The notes: generated by a model from the letters alone, not told the origin. DNA of 64,000 nucleotides from an uncultured Oscillibacter sp. (GCA_905200545.1 CAJKKQ010000006.1:75426-139425); one strand, 5' to 3'; positions 52,083 to 60,983 are shown, counted from the stretch's first letter. Numbers and translations: made by a program.

Positions 52083-53444
52083 TCAGAACAGCTGTCCCTC
52101 CGCCCAGCGGCGAAGCTCGCCCCGGAAATCCGGGTGGGCGATGGCCACAAGGGCGTGGGCCCGCTGCCGGAGGCTCTTGTATTTCAGGTCCGCCACGCCG
52201 TATTCCGTCACCACGTACTGCACCCAGGTGCGGGGGGTGGTGACCACGGCGCCGGGGGAGAGTTGGGGCAGGATCTTGGAGCGGAGCTGCCCGCTTTTGT
52301 CCGTATAGCTGGAGCGCAGGGCCAGGATGCTCTTGCCGCCGGGAGACCACTGGGAGCCGATGACCCACTCCAGCTGGCCGCCGGTGCCGGAATACTGGCG
52401 GCTGCCCGCCGTCTCGGCGTTCACCTGGCCGGTGAGGTCCACCTCCATGGCATTGTTGATGGATACCACGTTGCGGTTCTGGGCGATGACCCGGGAGTCG
52501 TTGACAAAGTCGATCTCCTTCTGGCAGAAGGCGGGGTTTTCCCGGGCAAAGTCCCACAGGGACTGCCCGCCCACCAAGTGGGCGCAGACGGTGCGGCCGG
52601 TGCACACCTGCTTGCAGCTGTTGTTCACCACACCCTGCTTCATCAGCTCCATGATGCCGGTGCTCAGCACCTCCGTCTGGACCCCCAGGTCCCGCTTTCC
52701 GGCGTAGACCAGGTTTTCCCCGATGGCGTTGGCCAGGCCTCCCAGCCCCAGCTGGATGCAGGAGCCGTTATCCACTATGTCGGCGATGTACCCGGCGATG
52801 CGCCGGTCCGCGTCGTTTCCGGGGACGGTGGCAGTCTCCACCAGGGGACCGGAGGTTTCGATGATGCCGTCCACCTCCGAGACGTGGAGCTTGGTGTGGA
52901 AGGGGCCGTCGCTTTCGATGTAGGGCATGTCCGGATGGACCTCCACCAGTACCAGCTCACACTGCTCCAAAAGCCGGCGGTTGAGCACCGTGCCCCAGAT
53001 GGAGCGGCTCATCCAGCCGTTCTCATCCGGCGGCGAGCAGGTGAGCACCGCCACCCGTGGATGCCGGGAAATCAGCCAGTCCGGCGTCTGGCTCAGATGG
53101 GTGGGCACATAGTGGACGTTGCCCATGGGGGCCAGGGTCCGCTCCACGCCGAAAAAGTTGGAGTTGTAGGTCACATGTCCGGCGCACTCCGGCGTCAGCA
53201 GCCGGGTGCCGAAGGGAATGAAGTGGGAGTCCACCTCAATGTGTCCCCCCTGGGCCTGCAGCCGCTGCGCCAGGGCGATGTCCATCTCCCGGGGCCAGTT
53301 GGACATGGCGGAAAAGGCCAGCACGTCCCCGTCCCGGATCCAGGTGAGAGCCTCCTGGGGCGTCATATGCAGCGCCCGGTACTGGGCGCGCCAATCGCCG
53401 GTCCCCGCCAGGCGGCCCCGGCGGACAGGCGTCAAAAGTTCCAT
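52083..53444 (-). CDS. Acetyl-CoA hydrolase/transferase family CoA-transferase
   Basis: A 453-aa enzyme of the family I CoA-transferases resembling 4-hydroxybutyrate CoA-transferase and butyryl-CoA:acetate CoA-transferase of gut Clostridia. Marks: GTRLLTPECAGHVTYNSNF, TCSPPDENGWMS, IQLGLGGLANAIGENL, KRDLGVQTEVLSTGIMEL (the Glu is the expected catalytic residue) and TEYGVADLK. The role is CoA exchange between acetate and an acyl group in fermentation. The exact acyl substrate is not resolved. GGAGGG precedes the ATG at 53444. Confidence 0.92.
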   Translation of the reverse strand: MELLTPVRRGRLAGTGDWRAQYRALHMTPQEALTWIRDGDVLAFSAMSNWPREMDIALAQRLQAQGGHIEVDSHFIPFGTRLLTPECAGHVTYNSNFFGVERTLAPMGNVHYVPTHLSQTPDWLISRHPRVAVLTCSPPDENGWMSRSIWGTVLNRRLLEQCELVLVEVHPDMPYIESDGPFHTKLHVSEVDGIIETSGPLVETATVPGNDADRRIAGYIADIVDNGSCIQLGLGGLANAIGENLVYAGKRDLGVQTEVLSTGIMELMKQGVVNNSCKQVCTGRTVCAHLVGGQSLWDFARENPAFCQKEIDFVNDSRVIAQNRNVVSINNAMEVDLTGQVNAETAGSRQYSGTGGQLEWVIGSQWSPGGKSILALRSSYTDKSGQLRSKILPQLSPGAVVTTPRTWVQYVVTEYGVADLKYKSLRQRAHALVAIAHPDFRGELRRWAEGQLF

Positions 53445-53471
53445 ATGGGATCCCTCCGTTTCTTCTGCCCC

Positions 53472-53501
53472 ATTGTACCCCATGAGACAGCCAAAAGGCA
53501 A
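53472..53501 (-). promoter_or_regulatory. CoA-transferase promoter
   Basis: On the minus strand, TTGCCT (53496-53501), an 18-bp spacer and TACAAT (53472-53477), 28 bp before the start codon. Confidence 0.6.
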
Positions 53502-53613
53502 GCGGCGGGGCCCAGGCGGCGGAAATTTCCTAAGACGGGACAAATTGTCGGGCTCTCGGCGGGAAAAAAGCGGGTTTTTCCTCAACCTTAACATTTTTTT
53601 AGAGTTTTTTCTC

Positions 53614-53643
53614 TTGCAACCGGGGAAACCGCTGTGCTATACT
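53614..53643 (+). promoter_or_regulatory. Promoter of the phospholipase-like gene
   Basis: TTGCAA (53614-53619), an 18-bp spacer and TATACT (53638-53643), with TGC immediately before the -10. Confidence 0.68.
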
Positions 53644-53681
53644 TGCGGTGTTGTGAAATATGAACTTTGGAGGTGCCACAT

Positions 53682-54242
53682 TTGCAAAAACGCAGCCATA
53701 AGCTCCTGGCGTCCACCCTGCTGGCCGGTGAGAACGGCTTTTCCGCAAAGCGGTATGAGCTGGCGTTCCTGTTCGGCTCGTTCCAGCCGGACTGCAATCC
53801 CCTGACGTATCTCAAGGGCTCTCTGCGGGCCTACAAGTTCCGGGGACATAACTACTCCAATTCCCAGTATTACATCCAGCGCCACATCCGCAGCCTCCAG
53901 CGCCGCAAGCGCTGGAACCTGTGGCAGTACTATACCCTGGGCAAGCTCACCCACTACCTGGCCGATGCCTTTACCTTCCCCCACAATGAACACTATCCCG
54001 ACTCCCTGCTGGCCCATCACCAGTACGAGACGGATCTGCGGGCATACCTGGAGGCCTATCTGGAAAAGCGCACCATGCGCCGCAAGCAGTTCCGGGAGGA
54101 CGTGGCGGGGGCCATTGCCCAGCTCCACGACTACTATGAAAGCGCCGCCGCCGATCAGCGGATGGACGTCCAGTTCATTCTGGAGGCCACGGCCATGCTG
54201 ATGGCCGGCTGCCGCCCCCAGACCGCCGGTGCCACCACCTGA
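53682..54242 (+). CDS. Zinc-dependent phospholipase C-like protein
   Basis: A 186-aa all-helical protein of the zinc phospholipase C/S1-P1 nuclease fold family (short form). Metal-ligand candidates: YELAFLFGSFQPDCNP (His replaced, Asp retained), KFRGHNY (His), LGKLTHYLADAFTFPHNEH (HxxxD...HN) and SLLAHHQYETDL (His, Glu). No signal peptide is evident, unlike secreted family members, so it may act in the cytoplasm. The start is TTG at 53682 with TTGGAGG eight bases before; an in-frame TTG at 53667 is inside that site. It has its own promoter. Confidence 0.87.
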   Translation: MQKRSHKLLASTLLAGENGFSAKRYELAFLFGSFQPDCNPLTYLKGSLRAYKFRGHNYSNSQYYIQRHIRSLQRRKRWNLWQYYTLGKLTHYLADAFTFPHNEHYPDSLLAHHQYETDLRAYLEAYLEKRTMRRKQFREDVAGAIAQLHDYYESAAADQRMDVQFILEATAMLMAGCRPQTAGATT

Positions 54243-54303
54243 ATCAAGCGGTTTTTACAAAGGAAGATGGTTGTAAATGGGAATTGTTTGTCAGAATTGT
54301 CAA

Positions 54304-54332
54304 TTTCCATTTGCACGGCGAAGTGCTATGCT
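54304..54332 (+). promoter_or_regulatory. Promoter of the aromatic operon leader
   Basis: TTTCCA (54304-54309), a 17-bp spacer and TATGCT (54327-54332) with TGC before it. A second reading, TTGCAC (54311) with TAAACA (54334), is also possible. Confidence 0.55.
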
Positions 54333-54367
54333 TTAAACATCTAAAGAGTCAGGAGAATTTGACCACC

Positions 54368-54469
54368 ATGACCAACTGCATCCGTTCTGCCGAATACCGT
54401 TACTTTAGCTTTACCTACTTTTATGGTAAGGCTTATTTCGGTTTGGCTGAATCCGTGTGCGGTCGATAA
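54368..54469 (+). CDS. Phe/Tyr-rich leader peptide of the aromatic operon
   Basis: A 33-aa open frame starting ATG at 54368, with AGGAG at 54351-54355. Residues 10-24 read YRYFSFTYFYGKAYF: five Tyr and four Phe in 15 positions, and no Trp. The end (LAESVCGR) lies over a segment that can pair with the terminator's left arm. It is followed after 30 nt by an intrinsic terminator and after 123 nt by the DAHP synthase gene. This is the layout of a ribosome-stalling attenuator that senses charged tRNA-Phe/Tyr. Confidence 0.85.
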   Translation: MTNCIRSAEYRYFSFTYFYGKAYFGLAESVCGR

Positions 54470-54498
54470 CGGTGCTGTCAGAAACTGTCAGTGAACCC

Positions 54499-54536
54499 AA
54501 GGATCCGCAGCCAGACCGGCTGCGGATCCTTTTTTT
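54499..54536 (+). terminator. Attenuator terminator of the aromatic operon
   Basis: A perfect 14-bp stem (54499-54512 with 54518-54531) with loop AGACC and seven T (54530-54536). The left arm GGATCCGCAGCC is also complementary to GGCTG-AATCC at 54445-54454 in the leader frame, giving a competing structure. Confidence 0.87.
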
Positions 54537-54592
54537 CATTCCCGGCACCATACAACCAAACTCTGAGATTCCGTTTTTAGGAGGAAGAAACC

Positions 54593-55606
54593 ATGATCGT
54601 CATTCTCAAACACAACCCCAACAAGGACCAGCTGGAAAGCCTCATCTCCTGGCTGCAGGAAAAGGGCATCATCATCCACACCAGCATCGGCGAGGCACAC
54701 ACCATTCTGGGCCTGGTGGGCGACACCTCCAAGCTGGACATCGACCTCATCGCCGCGTTGGACATCGTGGAGGATGTCAAGCGGGTCCAGGAGCCCTACA
54801 AGAATGCCAACCGCAAGTTCCATCCTGAGGACACCGTGGTGAAGGTGGGCAATACCCAGATCGGTGGCGGCAACCTGACCCTCATGGCGGGCCCCTGCTC
54901 CGTGGAGAGCGAGGAGCAGGTGGTGGCCATCGCCAAGGCCGTCAAGGCCAGCGGTGCCACCATGCTGCGGGGCGGCGCATTCAAGCCCCGCACCTCCCCC
55001 TACTCCTTCCAGGGCCTGGGCGCCACGGGCCTGGAGTATTTGAAGGTGGCCAAGCAGGAGACGGGCCTGCCCATCGTCACGGAGCTGATGGACCTGAGTC
55101 AGCTGCCCCTCTTCAAGGATGTGGACGTCATCCAGATCGGCGCCCGGAACATGCAGAACTTCGACCTTTTGAAAGCCGTGGGCCATCAGGACAAACCCGT
55201 TATGATCAAGCGCGGCATGTCCGCCACCTATGAGGAGTGGCTCATGAGCGCCGAGTACGTCATGGCCGGCGGCAACGAGAACGTCATCCTCTGCGAGCGG
55301 GGCATCCGCACCTTCGAGTCCTACACCCGCAATACCCTGGATCTGGCGGCCATCCCTGTGCTGCGCAAGCTCACCCACCTGCCCATCATCATCGATCCCA
55401 GCCACGCCACCGGAAAGAGCTGGCTGGTGGCGCCCCTGGCCATGGGCGCTGTGGCTACCGGCTGCGACGGCCTCCAGATCGAGGTCCACAACGACCCCGC
55501 CCACGCCCTGTGCGACGGTCCCCAGTCCCTCAAGCCCGAGGCATTTGACGACCTGGCAAAGAAGCTCTTGAAGCTCCACGCCGCCGTCAAGGAACTGGAG
55601 GCGTAA
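54593..55606 (+). CDS. aroF: 3-deoxy-7-phosphoheptulonate synthase (DAHP synthase, type I-beta, with N-terminal regulatory domain)
   Basis: A 337-aa enzyme, first step of the shikimate pathway. Residues 1-~70 are a ferredoxin-like regulatory domain (MIVILKHNPNKDQLESLISW), as in Thermotoga-type enzymes. The barrel follows: LMAGPCSVES, RGGAFKPRTSPYSFQGLG, QIGARNMQNF, KPVMIKRG, LCERGIRTFE and IIIDPSHATGK (metal and substrate residues). The N-terminal domain normally gives feedback inhibition by Phe/Tyr. It is the first gene after the leader peptide and terminator. Confidence 0.95.
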   Translation: MIVILKHNPNKDQLESLISWLQEKGIIIHTSIGEAHTILGLVGDTSKLDIDLIAALDIVEDVKRVQEPYKNANRKFHPEDTVVKVGNTQIGGGNLTLMAGPCSVESEEQVVAIAKAVKASGATMLRGGAFKPRTSPYSFQGLGATGLEYLKVAKQETGLPIVTELMDLSQLPLFKDVDVIQIGARNMQNFDLLKAVGHQDKPVMIKRGMSATYEEWLMSAEYVMAGGNENVILCERGIRTFESYTRNTLDLAAIPVLRKLTHLPIIIDPSHATGKSWLVAPLAMGAVATGCDGLQIEVHNDPAHALCDGPQSLKPEAFDDLAKKLLKLHAAVKELEA

Positions 55607-55607
55607 G

Positions 55608-56444
55608 ATGATCGTCGGCATCGTGGGCCTGGGCCTCATCGGCGGTTCCATGGCCAAGAGCATCAAAAACCGTACCGCCCACACGGTCTACGGCGCGGAT
55701 CTGAACGCCGAGACCATGACCATGGCCCGCATGTGCGGTGCCATGGATGCCCCCCTGACGGCGGAGAACCTGCCGCAGTGCGACCTGGTGCTGGTGGCCA
55801 TCCGCCCCGGCGCCGCCGTGGAGTGGGTGCGGAAGAACGCGGAGCATATTTCCAAAAGCGCCATCCTGGTGGATCTTTGCGGCGTCAAGCGCACGGTGGT
55901 GAAGGCCATCACCCCCATCGCCGCGGAGCATGGCTTTGCTTACATCGGCGGCCACCCCATGGCAGGTCGGGAGCGGGGAGGCTTCACCGCCGCCACCGAC
56001 GACCTCTATGTGGGTGCCTCCATGATCCTCACCCCCGATGAGCGGACGGATATGCAGCTGCTGGAGACGCTGAAGGCCTTCTTCCTGGATCTGGGCTTTG
56101 CGGGCCTCACCTTCTCCACCCCTGAAGAGCACGACCGCATCATCGCCTTTACCTCCCAGCTGGCCCATATCACCTCCAGCGCCTATGTCAAGTCGCCGGA
56201 GGCCCAGAAGCGCCGGGGCTTCTCCGCCGGCAGCTTCCAGGATATGACCCGCGTGGCCCGGCTGGACGAGGACATGTGGACGGAGCTGTTCCTGGACGAC
56301 GCCGACTATCTCACGGGCGAGCTGGAAGTGCTGGTGGGCCACCTCACCGAGTATCTGGACGCCCTGAAGGCCGGGGACGCCGACACCCTCCGCGCCCTGC
56401 TGCGGGACGGCCGGGAGAAGAAGGCCACCGCCGGCGGCAACTGA
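55608..56444 (+). CDS. tyrA: Prephenate dehydrogenase, short form
   Basis: A 278-aa NAD-dependent dehydrogenase making 4-hydroxyphenylpyruvate from prephenate. Marks: VGIVGLGLIGGSMAKSI (Rossmann loop), DLCGVKR, IGGHPMAGRERGGF and FTSQLAHITSSAYV. Many Firmicutes TyrA proteins (about 370 aa) end in an ACT domain for feedback by Tyr; this one stops after the catalytic domain, so control may rest on transcription. It starts 2 nt after the aroF stop. Confidence 0.94.
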   Translation: MIVGIVGLGLIGGSMAKSIKNRTAHTVYGADLNAETMTMARMCGAMDAPLTAENLPQCDLVLVAIRPGAAVEWVRKNAEHISKSAILVDLCGVKRTVVKAITPIAAEHGFAYIGGHPMAGRERGGFTAATDDLYVGASMILTPDERTDMQLLETLKAFFLDLGFAGLTFSTPEEHDRIIAFTSQLAHITSSAYVKSPEAQKRRGFSAGSFQDMTRVARLDEDMWTELFLDDADYLTGELEVLVGHLTEYLDALKAGDADTLRALLRDGREKKATAGGN

Positions 56445-56480
56445 GCCCGCCTTACCTTATTTGATAAAGGAGTTTTCCCA

Positions 56481-57551
56481 ATGTCCGACTCCATCCGAAC
56501 CATTCCTGTGGGTGTCGCCCCCGCCTATGAAGTTTCCATCGGCCCGGGGCTGCTGGAAACGTGTGGCCAGCGATTGAAGCCGCTGCTGGGGGAGTGCCGC
56601 GTGGCGGTGATTACCGACTCCACCGTGGCGCCCCTGTACCTGGAGACCGTGCTCCAAAGCCTGGAGCAGGCGGGCTTTGCCACCTGCTCCCACGTCTTCC
56701 CTGCCGGGGAGGGGCACAAGACCCTCTCCACCCTCTCCGACCTTCTGGAGTTCCTGGCCTCGCAGCACCTGACCCGTACCGACTGCGTGGCGGCCCTGGG
56801 GGGCGGCGTCACCGGGGATATGGCGGGCTTTGCCGCCGCCGTGTACCTCAGAGGCATCCGCTGCGTGCAGCTGCCTACCACCCTTCTGGCCGCCGTGGAC
56901 TCCTCCGTGGGCGGCAAGACTGCCGTGGACCTGACCGCCGGAAAGAACTTGGCAGGGGCCTTTTCCCAGCCCGCCGCAGTGCTCTGCGACACGGACTGTT
57001 TAAAGAGCCTCCCTGCCGATGTCTTTGCCGACGGCGCCGCCGAGGCCATCAAGACCGGTGTCCTCTGTGATGAGTCCCTCTTCGCCCTCTTTGCCGACGG
57101 CACCCTCACCGCCGACCCGGGAGAGGTCATCGCCCGGTGCGTTGCCTACAAGGCCGGCGTGGTGGAGCGGGACGAGAAGGAGCAGGGGGAGCGGAAGCTC
57201 TTGAACCTGGGCCACACCGTGGGCCACGCCATTGAAAAGTGCAGCGGCTTCACCATCCCCCACGGCCACGCCGTAGCGGCGGGCCTTGCCATCATGGCCC
57301 GGGCTGCGGAGGCCCTGGGCTGGACGGAGGCGCCCCTGGCCGGGCGCATCGCCGCCTGCCTTGCGAAAAACGGCCTTCCCACCGGCACCGGCTACACTGC
57401 GGAGGCTCTGGCCCAGGCGGCCCTGTCCGACAAGAAGCGGGCGGGAGACACCATCACCGTGGTGGTGCCCCGGCGCATCGGAGCATGTGAACTCCGCAAG
57501 CTGCCGGTGAGCGAGCTGCTGCCTTTGATCGCCGCGGGACTGGAGGGGTGA
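56481..57551 (+). CDS. aroB: 3-dehydroquinate synthase
   Basis: A 356-aa zinc/NAD enzyme, second step. Marks: GEGHKTLSTLSDLLEFL, VAALGGGVTGDMAGFAAAVYLRGI, QLPTTLLAAVDSSVGGKTAVDL, KNLAGAFSQP, and metal ligands in EREKLNLGHTVGHAIEK-like LLNLGHTVGHAIEKCSG and PHGHAVAAGLA. Standard length. AAAGGAG lies before the ATG. It is one nucleotide upstream of aroA. Confidence 0.96.
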   Translation: MSDSIRTIPVGVAPAYEVSIGPGLLETCGQRLKPLLGECRVAVITDSTVAPLYLETVLQSLEQAGFATCSHVFPAGEGHKTLSTLSDLLEFLASQHLTRTDCVAALGGGVTGDMAGFAAAVYLRGIRCVQLPTTLLAAVDSSVGGKTAVDLTAGKNLAGAFSQPAAVLCDTDCLKSLPADVFADGAAEAIKTGVLCDESLFALFADGTLTADPGEVIARCVAYKAGVVERDEKEQGERKLLNLGHTVGHAIEKCSGFTIPHGHAVAAGLAIMARAAEALGWTEAPLAGRIAACLAKNGLPTGTGYTAEALAQAALSDKKRAGDTITVVVPRRIGACELRKLPVSELLPLIAAGLEG

Positions 57552-57552
57552 G

Positions 57553-58776
57553 ATGGACGTTCGCATCACGCCGAAAAAACTCTCCGGCACCGTGACCCCG
57601 CCTCCCAGCAAGTCCCAGGCCCACCGGCTGCTGATCGCCGCCGCCCTGGGGACGGGGGTCAGCACCGTCCGGGGCGTGGCCATGTCCCAGGACGTGGAGG
57701 CCACCCTCCGGTGCCTGACGGCTCTGGGGGGCCAGTGGAAGGAGACCGCTCCCGGTGCCCTGGAGATCACCGGCATCGGCGGCCGCCCCTTTTCCGGGGA
57801 GGAACTGCCCCGGCTGGACTGCGGGGAGAGCGGGTCCACCCTGCGCTTCTTCCTCCCCATCGCTCTGGCGGTGGCAGGCGGCGGCATCTTCACCGGACAC
57901 GGCCGCCTGATGGAGCGGCCCCAGGGGCCCTACTGCCACCTTTTCCGGGACAAGGGCATCGCCTGGGAACAGAGGGACGGTGTTCTCACCGTCCGGGGGA
58001 AGCTGACGCCGGGGGAGTACCGCCTGCCGGGCAACGTCTCCAGCCAGTTTTTCACCGGATTGCTCTTTGCCCTGCCCCTGCTGGCAGGGCCCAGCACCAT
58101 CGTTCCCACCACGGCTGTGGAGAGCTGGGACTATATCCGCATGACCCTGGACGCCCTGGCAGGCGCCGGGGTGGCGGTGCCGGAGCCCCGGCGCGGCGGC
58201 GCGTTTTCCATTTCCCCGCATCCTTACCGCTCCTTTGACCGCCGCGTGGAGGCGGACTGGTCCCAGGCGGGGTTCTGGTACGCCGCTATTGCCTTGGGCT
58301 CCCAGGTGGAGCTGGAGGGGCTCAACGCCTTTTCCGTCCAGGGGGACATGGCGGTGGTGCCCAACTTTCTGCGCCTGACCCATCCCGGAGATCTGGACAT
58401 CGACGTCTCCGGTATCCCGGACCTGCTGCCGCCCCTGGCGGTGATGGCGGCGGTCCGCTCCGGTACCACCCGCTTTGTAAACGCTGCCCGGCTGCGGATG
58501 AAGGAAAGCGACCGGCTCTCCACTGTCTGTGCTATGCTGGAGGCGTTGGGGGGCACCTGCCAGGAGGGGCCGGACAGCCTCTCTGTCACCGGCGGCACCC
58601 TTACCGGCGGCACCGTGGACGGGGCCAACGACCACCGCATCGTCATGGCGGCGGCCATTGCCGCCACCGCCTGCACCGGTCCCGTCACCATTCTGGGGGC
58701 CGAGTGCGTGAAAAAGTCCTACCCGGATTTCTGGGAGGTCTACAAAAACCTGGGAGGTGAGGTCCATGTCCTCTGA
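57553..58776 (+). CDS. aroA: 3-phosphoshikimate 1-carboxyvinyltransferase (EPSP synthase)
   Basis: A 407-aa two-domain enzyme. Marks: PPSKSQAHRLLIAAAL, LDCGESGSTLRFFLPIAL, GHGRLMERPQGPYCHLF, PGNVSSQFFTGLLFALPL, and MKESDRLSTVCAML in the second domain. The residue after the first SKS motif is Gln-Ala rather than the common SxT form (class undecided). It overlaps the start of aroC by 11 nt. Confidence 0.95.
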   Translation: MDVRITPKKLSGTVTPPPSKSQAHRLLIAAALGTGVSTVRGVAMSQDVEATLRCLTALGGQWKETAPGALEITGIGGRPFSGEELPRLDCGESGSTLRFFLPIALAVAGGGIFTGHGRLMERPQGPYCHLFRDKGIAWEQRDGVLTVRGKLTPGEYRLPGNVSSQFFTGLLFALPLLAGPSTIVPTTAVESWDYIRMTLDALAGAGVAVPEPRRGGAFSISPHPYRSFDRRVEADWSQAGFWYAAIALGSQVELEGLNAFSVQGDMAVVPNFLRLTHPGDLDIDVSGIPDLLPPLAVMAAVRSGTTRFVNAARLRMKESDRLSTVCAMLEALGGTCQEGPDSLSVTGGTLTGGTVDGANDHRIVMAAAIAATACTGPVTILGAECVKKSYPDFWEVYKNLGGEVHVL

Positions 58777-59857
58777 ATTCGGACATCTGTTGAAGATCAG
58801 CGTCTTCGGCCAGTCCCACGGCAAGGCCATCGGCGTGGTGGTAGACGGCCTGCCTGCCGGGGAGGCCATCGACCTTGATGAACTGCAAGCCTTCCTGGAC
58901 CGCCGCAAGCCCGGAAAAAACCGCCTCTCCACCGCCCGGAAGGAATCGGACGCTCCCACCTTTTTATCGGGCCTGGAAAACGGCAAGACCTGCGGGGCTC
59001 CCCTGTGCGCCGTCATGGAAAACGGCGACCAGCACTCCGGAGACTACGCCGGGCTGACAGATACCCCCCGCCCCGGCCACGCGGATTATACCGCTGCCGT
59101 CAAATGGGGCGGCCAGGCGGACATGCGGGGCGGCGGCCACTTCTCCGGCCGGTTGACGGCGCCGCTGTGCATCGCCGGTGGCATCGCCAAGCAGATCCTG
59201 GCCCGCCGGGGCATCCATGTGGGAGCCCATCTTTCCGAGGTGGCGGGCAACGCCGACGATCCCTTCCCCCTGCACCCCACGGCGGAGCTTTTTGAAAAGC
59301 TGGCCGCCAAGGACTTTCCGGTGCTTGACGACGGCGCCGGGGAGCGGATGCAGCAGGCCATCCTGGCCGCCCGGGAGGCTCTGGACTCCGTGGGCGGCAT
59401 CGTGGAGTGTGCCGCCATCGGCCTTTCCGCCGGACTGGGAGACCCCATGTTTGACGGGGTGGAGAACCGCCTGGCGGCGGCCCTCTTCGGCATTCCCGCC
59501 GTCAAGGGTGTGGAGTTCGGGGCGGGCTTTGCCGCCGCCCGGAGCCGGGGGTCGGAGAACAACGACGCCTTCTCCGTTGCCGACGGCGCCGTGGTGACGG
59601 ACACCAACCACGCCGGGGGCATCCTGGGGGGCATCACCAACGGTATGCCCATCTTGCTGCGCACAGCCATGAAGCCCACGCCGTCCATTGCCAGAGCCCA
59701 GAAGACTGTGCGCCTCTCCCAAATGGAGGAGATCCCCCTTGAAATCCGGGGCCGTCACGACCCCTGCATTGCCCATCGGGCTGTTCCTGTGGTAGAGGCG
59801 GTCACTGCCGCCGTGTTGTTAGACTTACTGTTGGAGGGAAATCATGGAACTTTCTGA
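58766..59857 (+). CDS. aroC: Chorismate synthase
   Basis: A 363-aa FMN-dependent enzyme. Marks: GHLLKISVFGQSHGKAIGVVVDG at the start (given in pieces: FGQSHG), RRKPGKNRLSTARKESD, TPRPGHADYTAAVKWGG, RGGGHFSGRLTAPLCIAGG, and SRGSENNDAFS. The ATG at 58766 with GGAGGTGAG upstream is used rather than GTG at 58757. It overlaps aroA (11 nt) and pheA (14 nt). Confidence 0.96.
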   Translation: MSSEFGHLLKISVFGQSHGKAIGVVVDGLPAGEAIDLDELQAFLDRRKPGKNRLSTARKESDAPTFLSGLENGKTCGAPLCAVMENGDQHSGDYAGLTDTPRPGHADYTAAVKWGGQADMRGGGHFSGRLTAPLCIAGGIAKQILARRGIHVGAHLSEVAGNADDPFPLHPTAELFEKLAAKDFPVLDDGAGERMQQAILAAREALDSVGGIVECAAIGLSAGLGDPMFDGVENRLAAALFGIPAVKGVEFGAGFAAARSRGSENNDAFSVADGAVVTDTNHAGGILGGITNGMPILLRTAMKPTPSIARAQKTVRLSQMEEIPLEIRGRHDPCIAHRAVPVVEAVTAAVLLDLLLEGNHGTF

Positions 59858-60980
59858 AATCCGCGAAAAAATCGACACTGTTGACGATCAGCTTTTGAAG
59901 CTGTTCCTGGAGCGCATGGATCTGGCGGAGGAAGTGGCCGCCTACAAAAACGAGCACCACCTCCCCATCCTCAACAAGGAGCGGGAGCGGGCGGTTTTGG
60001 CCCGGGTGACGGAGCAGTCCGGGGAGAAGGAGCGCTACGCCTATCACCTCTTCTCCACCCTCTTTGAGCTGGCCCGGTCCCGGCAGGCGGAGCTGATCTC
60101 CGCCCCCACCAAGGTGGCCGCCCAGGTGAAGGCCTCCATCGCCGCCGGCAGCGAGGTCTTCCCCCAGACGGGGCTGGTTGCCTGCCAGGGCATGGAGGGC
60201 GCCAATTCCCAGGCGGCCTGCGACCGCCTGATCCCCCGGGGCAACATCGTCTATGTCAAGAGCTTCGAGGCGGTGTTTTCCGCCGTGGAGTCCGGATTGT
60301 GCAAGTTTGGCGTGGTGCCCATTGAAAACAGCGCCAACGGCTCCGTCCGGGCCATCTACGACCTGATCCAGCGCAAGAAGTTCTCCATCGTCCGCTCCAC
60401 CCGCCTGTGCATCCGCCACGAGCTGCTGGCCCTGCCCGGCGTGAAGCTGGACGATATCACGGAGGTCTACTCCCACGAGCAGGCCATCGGCCAGTGCAGC
60501 AAGTTCCTGGGAAGCCTGAACGGCGTGCGGGTGATCCCCTGCGACAACACCGCCACCGCTGCCAAGATGGTCGCCGAGAGCGGTTCTCGCCACGCGGCCG
60601 CCATCTCCTCCCACCCCTGCGCCGCGCTGTATGGCCTGGATACCGTCCGGGACGACATCCAGGACAGCGACAACAACTACACCCGTTTCATCTGCATCAC
60701 CCGGGATCCGGTGATCTACGCCGGCGCCAACCGCATCAGCCTGGTCATCGCCTGCGACAACAAGCCCGGCGCCCTGTATGAGATTCTCTCCAAGCTGGCG
60801 GCCCTGGGTATCAACATGACCAAGCTGGAGTCCTGCCCCGTTACCGGCCGCAACTTCGAGTTCATCTTCTTCCTGGAGCTGGAGGCCTCCGTCCACGAGC
60901 CCGGCGTCCTGCCCATGCTGGAGGAGCTGGAGCGCAGCTGCCAGAGCTTCCAGTTCCTGGGCAACTACGCAGAGATCTGA
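59844..60980 (+). CDS. pheA: Chorismate mutase / prephenate dehydratase (P-protein)
   Basis: A 378-aa bifunctional enzyme. The mutase is residues 1-~85 (LSEIREKIDTVDDQLLKLFL). The dehydratase is ~105-285 (VACQGMEGANSQAACDRL; GVVPIENSANGSVR; ITRDP at its end, with the TRF catalytic motif as YTRFICI). The ACT domain is ~290-370. In the ACT domain the Phe-binding motifs are altered: GALV is GALYEIL and ESRP is ESCPVTG. The change could weaken feedback by Phe; this is inferred. It overlaps aroC by 14 nt. Confidence 0.95.
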   Translation: MELSEIREKIDTVDDQLLKLFLERMDLAEEVAAYKNEHHLPILNKERERAVLARVTEQSGEKERYAYHLFSTLFELARSRQAELISAPTKVAAQVKASIAAGSEVFPQTGLVACQGMEGANSQAACDRLIPRGNIVYVKSFEAVFSAVESGLCKFGVVPIENSANGSVRAIYDLIQRKKFSIVRSTRLCIRHELLALPGVKLDDITEVYSHEQAIGQCSKFLGSLNGVRVIPCDNTATAAKMVAESGSRHAAAISSHPCAALYGLDTVRDDIQDSDNNYTRFICITRDPVIYAGANRISLVIACDNKPGALYEILSKLAALGINMTKLESCPVTGRNFEFIFFLELEASVHEPGVLPMLEELERSCQSFQFLGNYAEI

Positions 60981-60983
60981 GCC

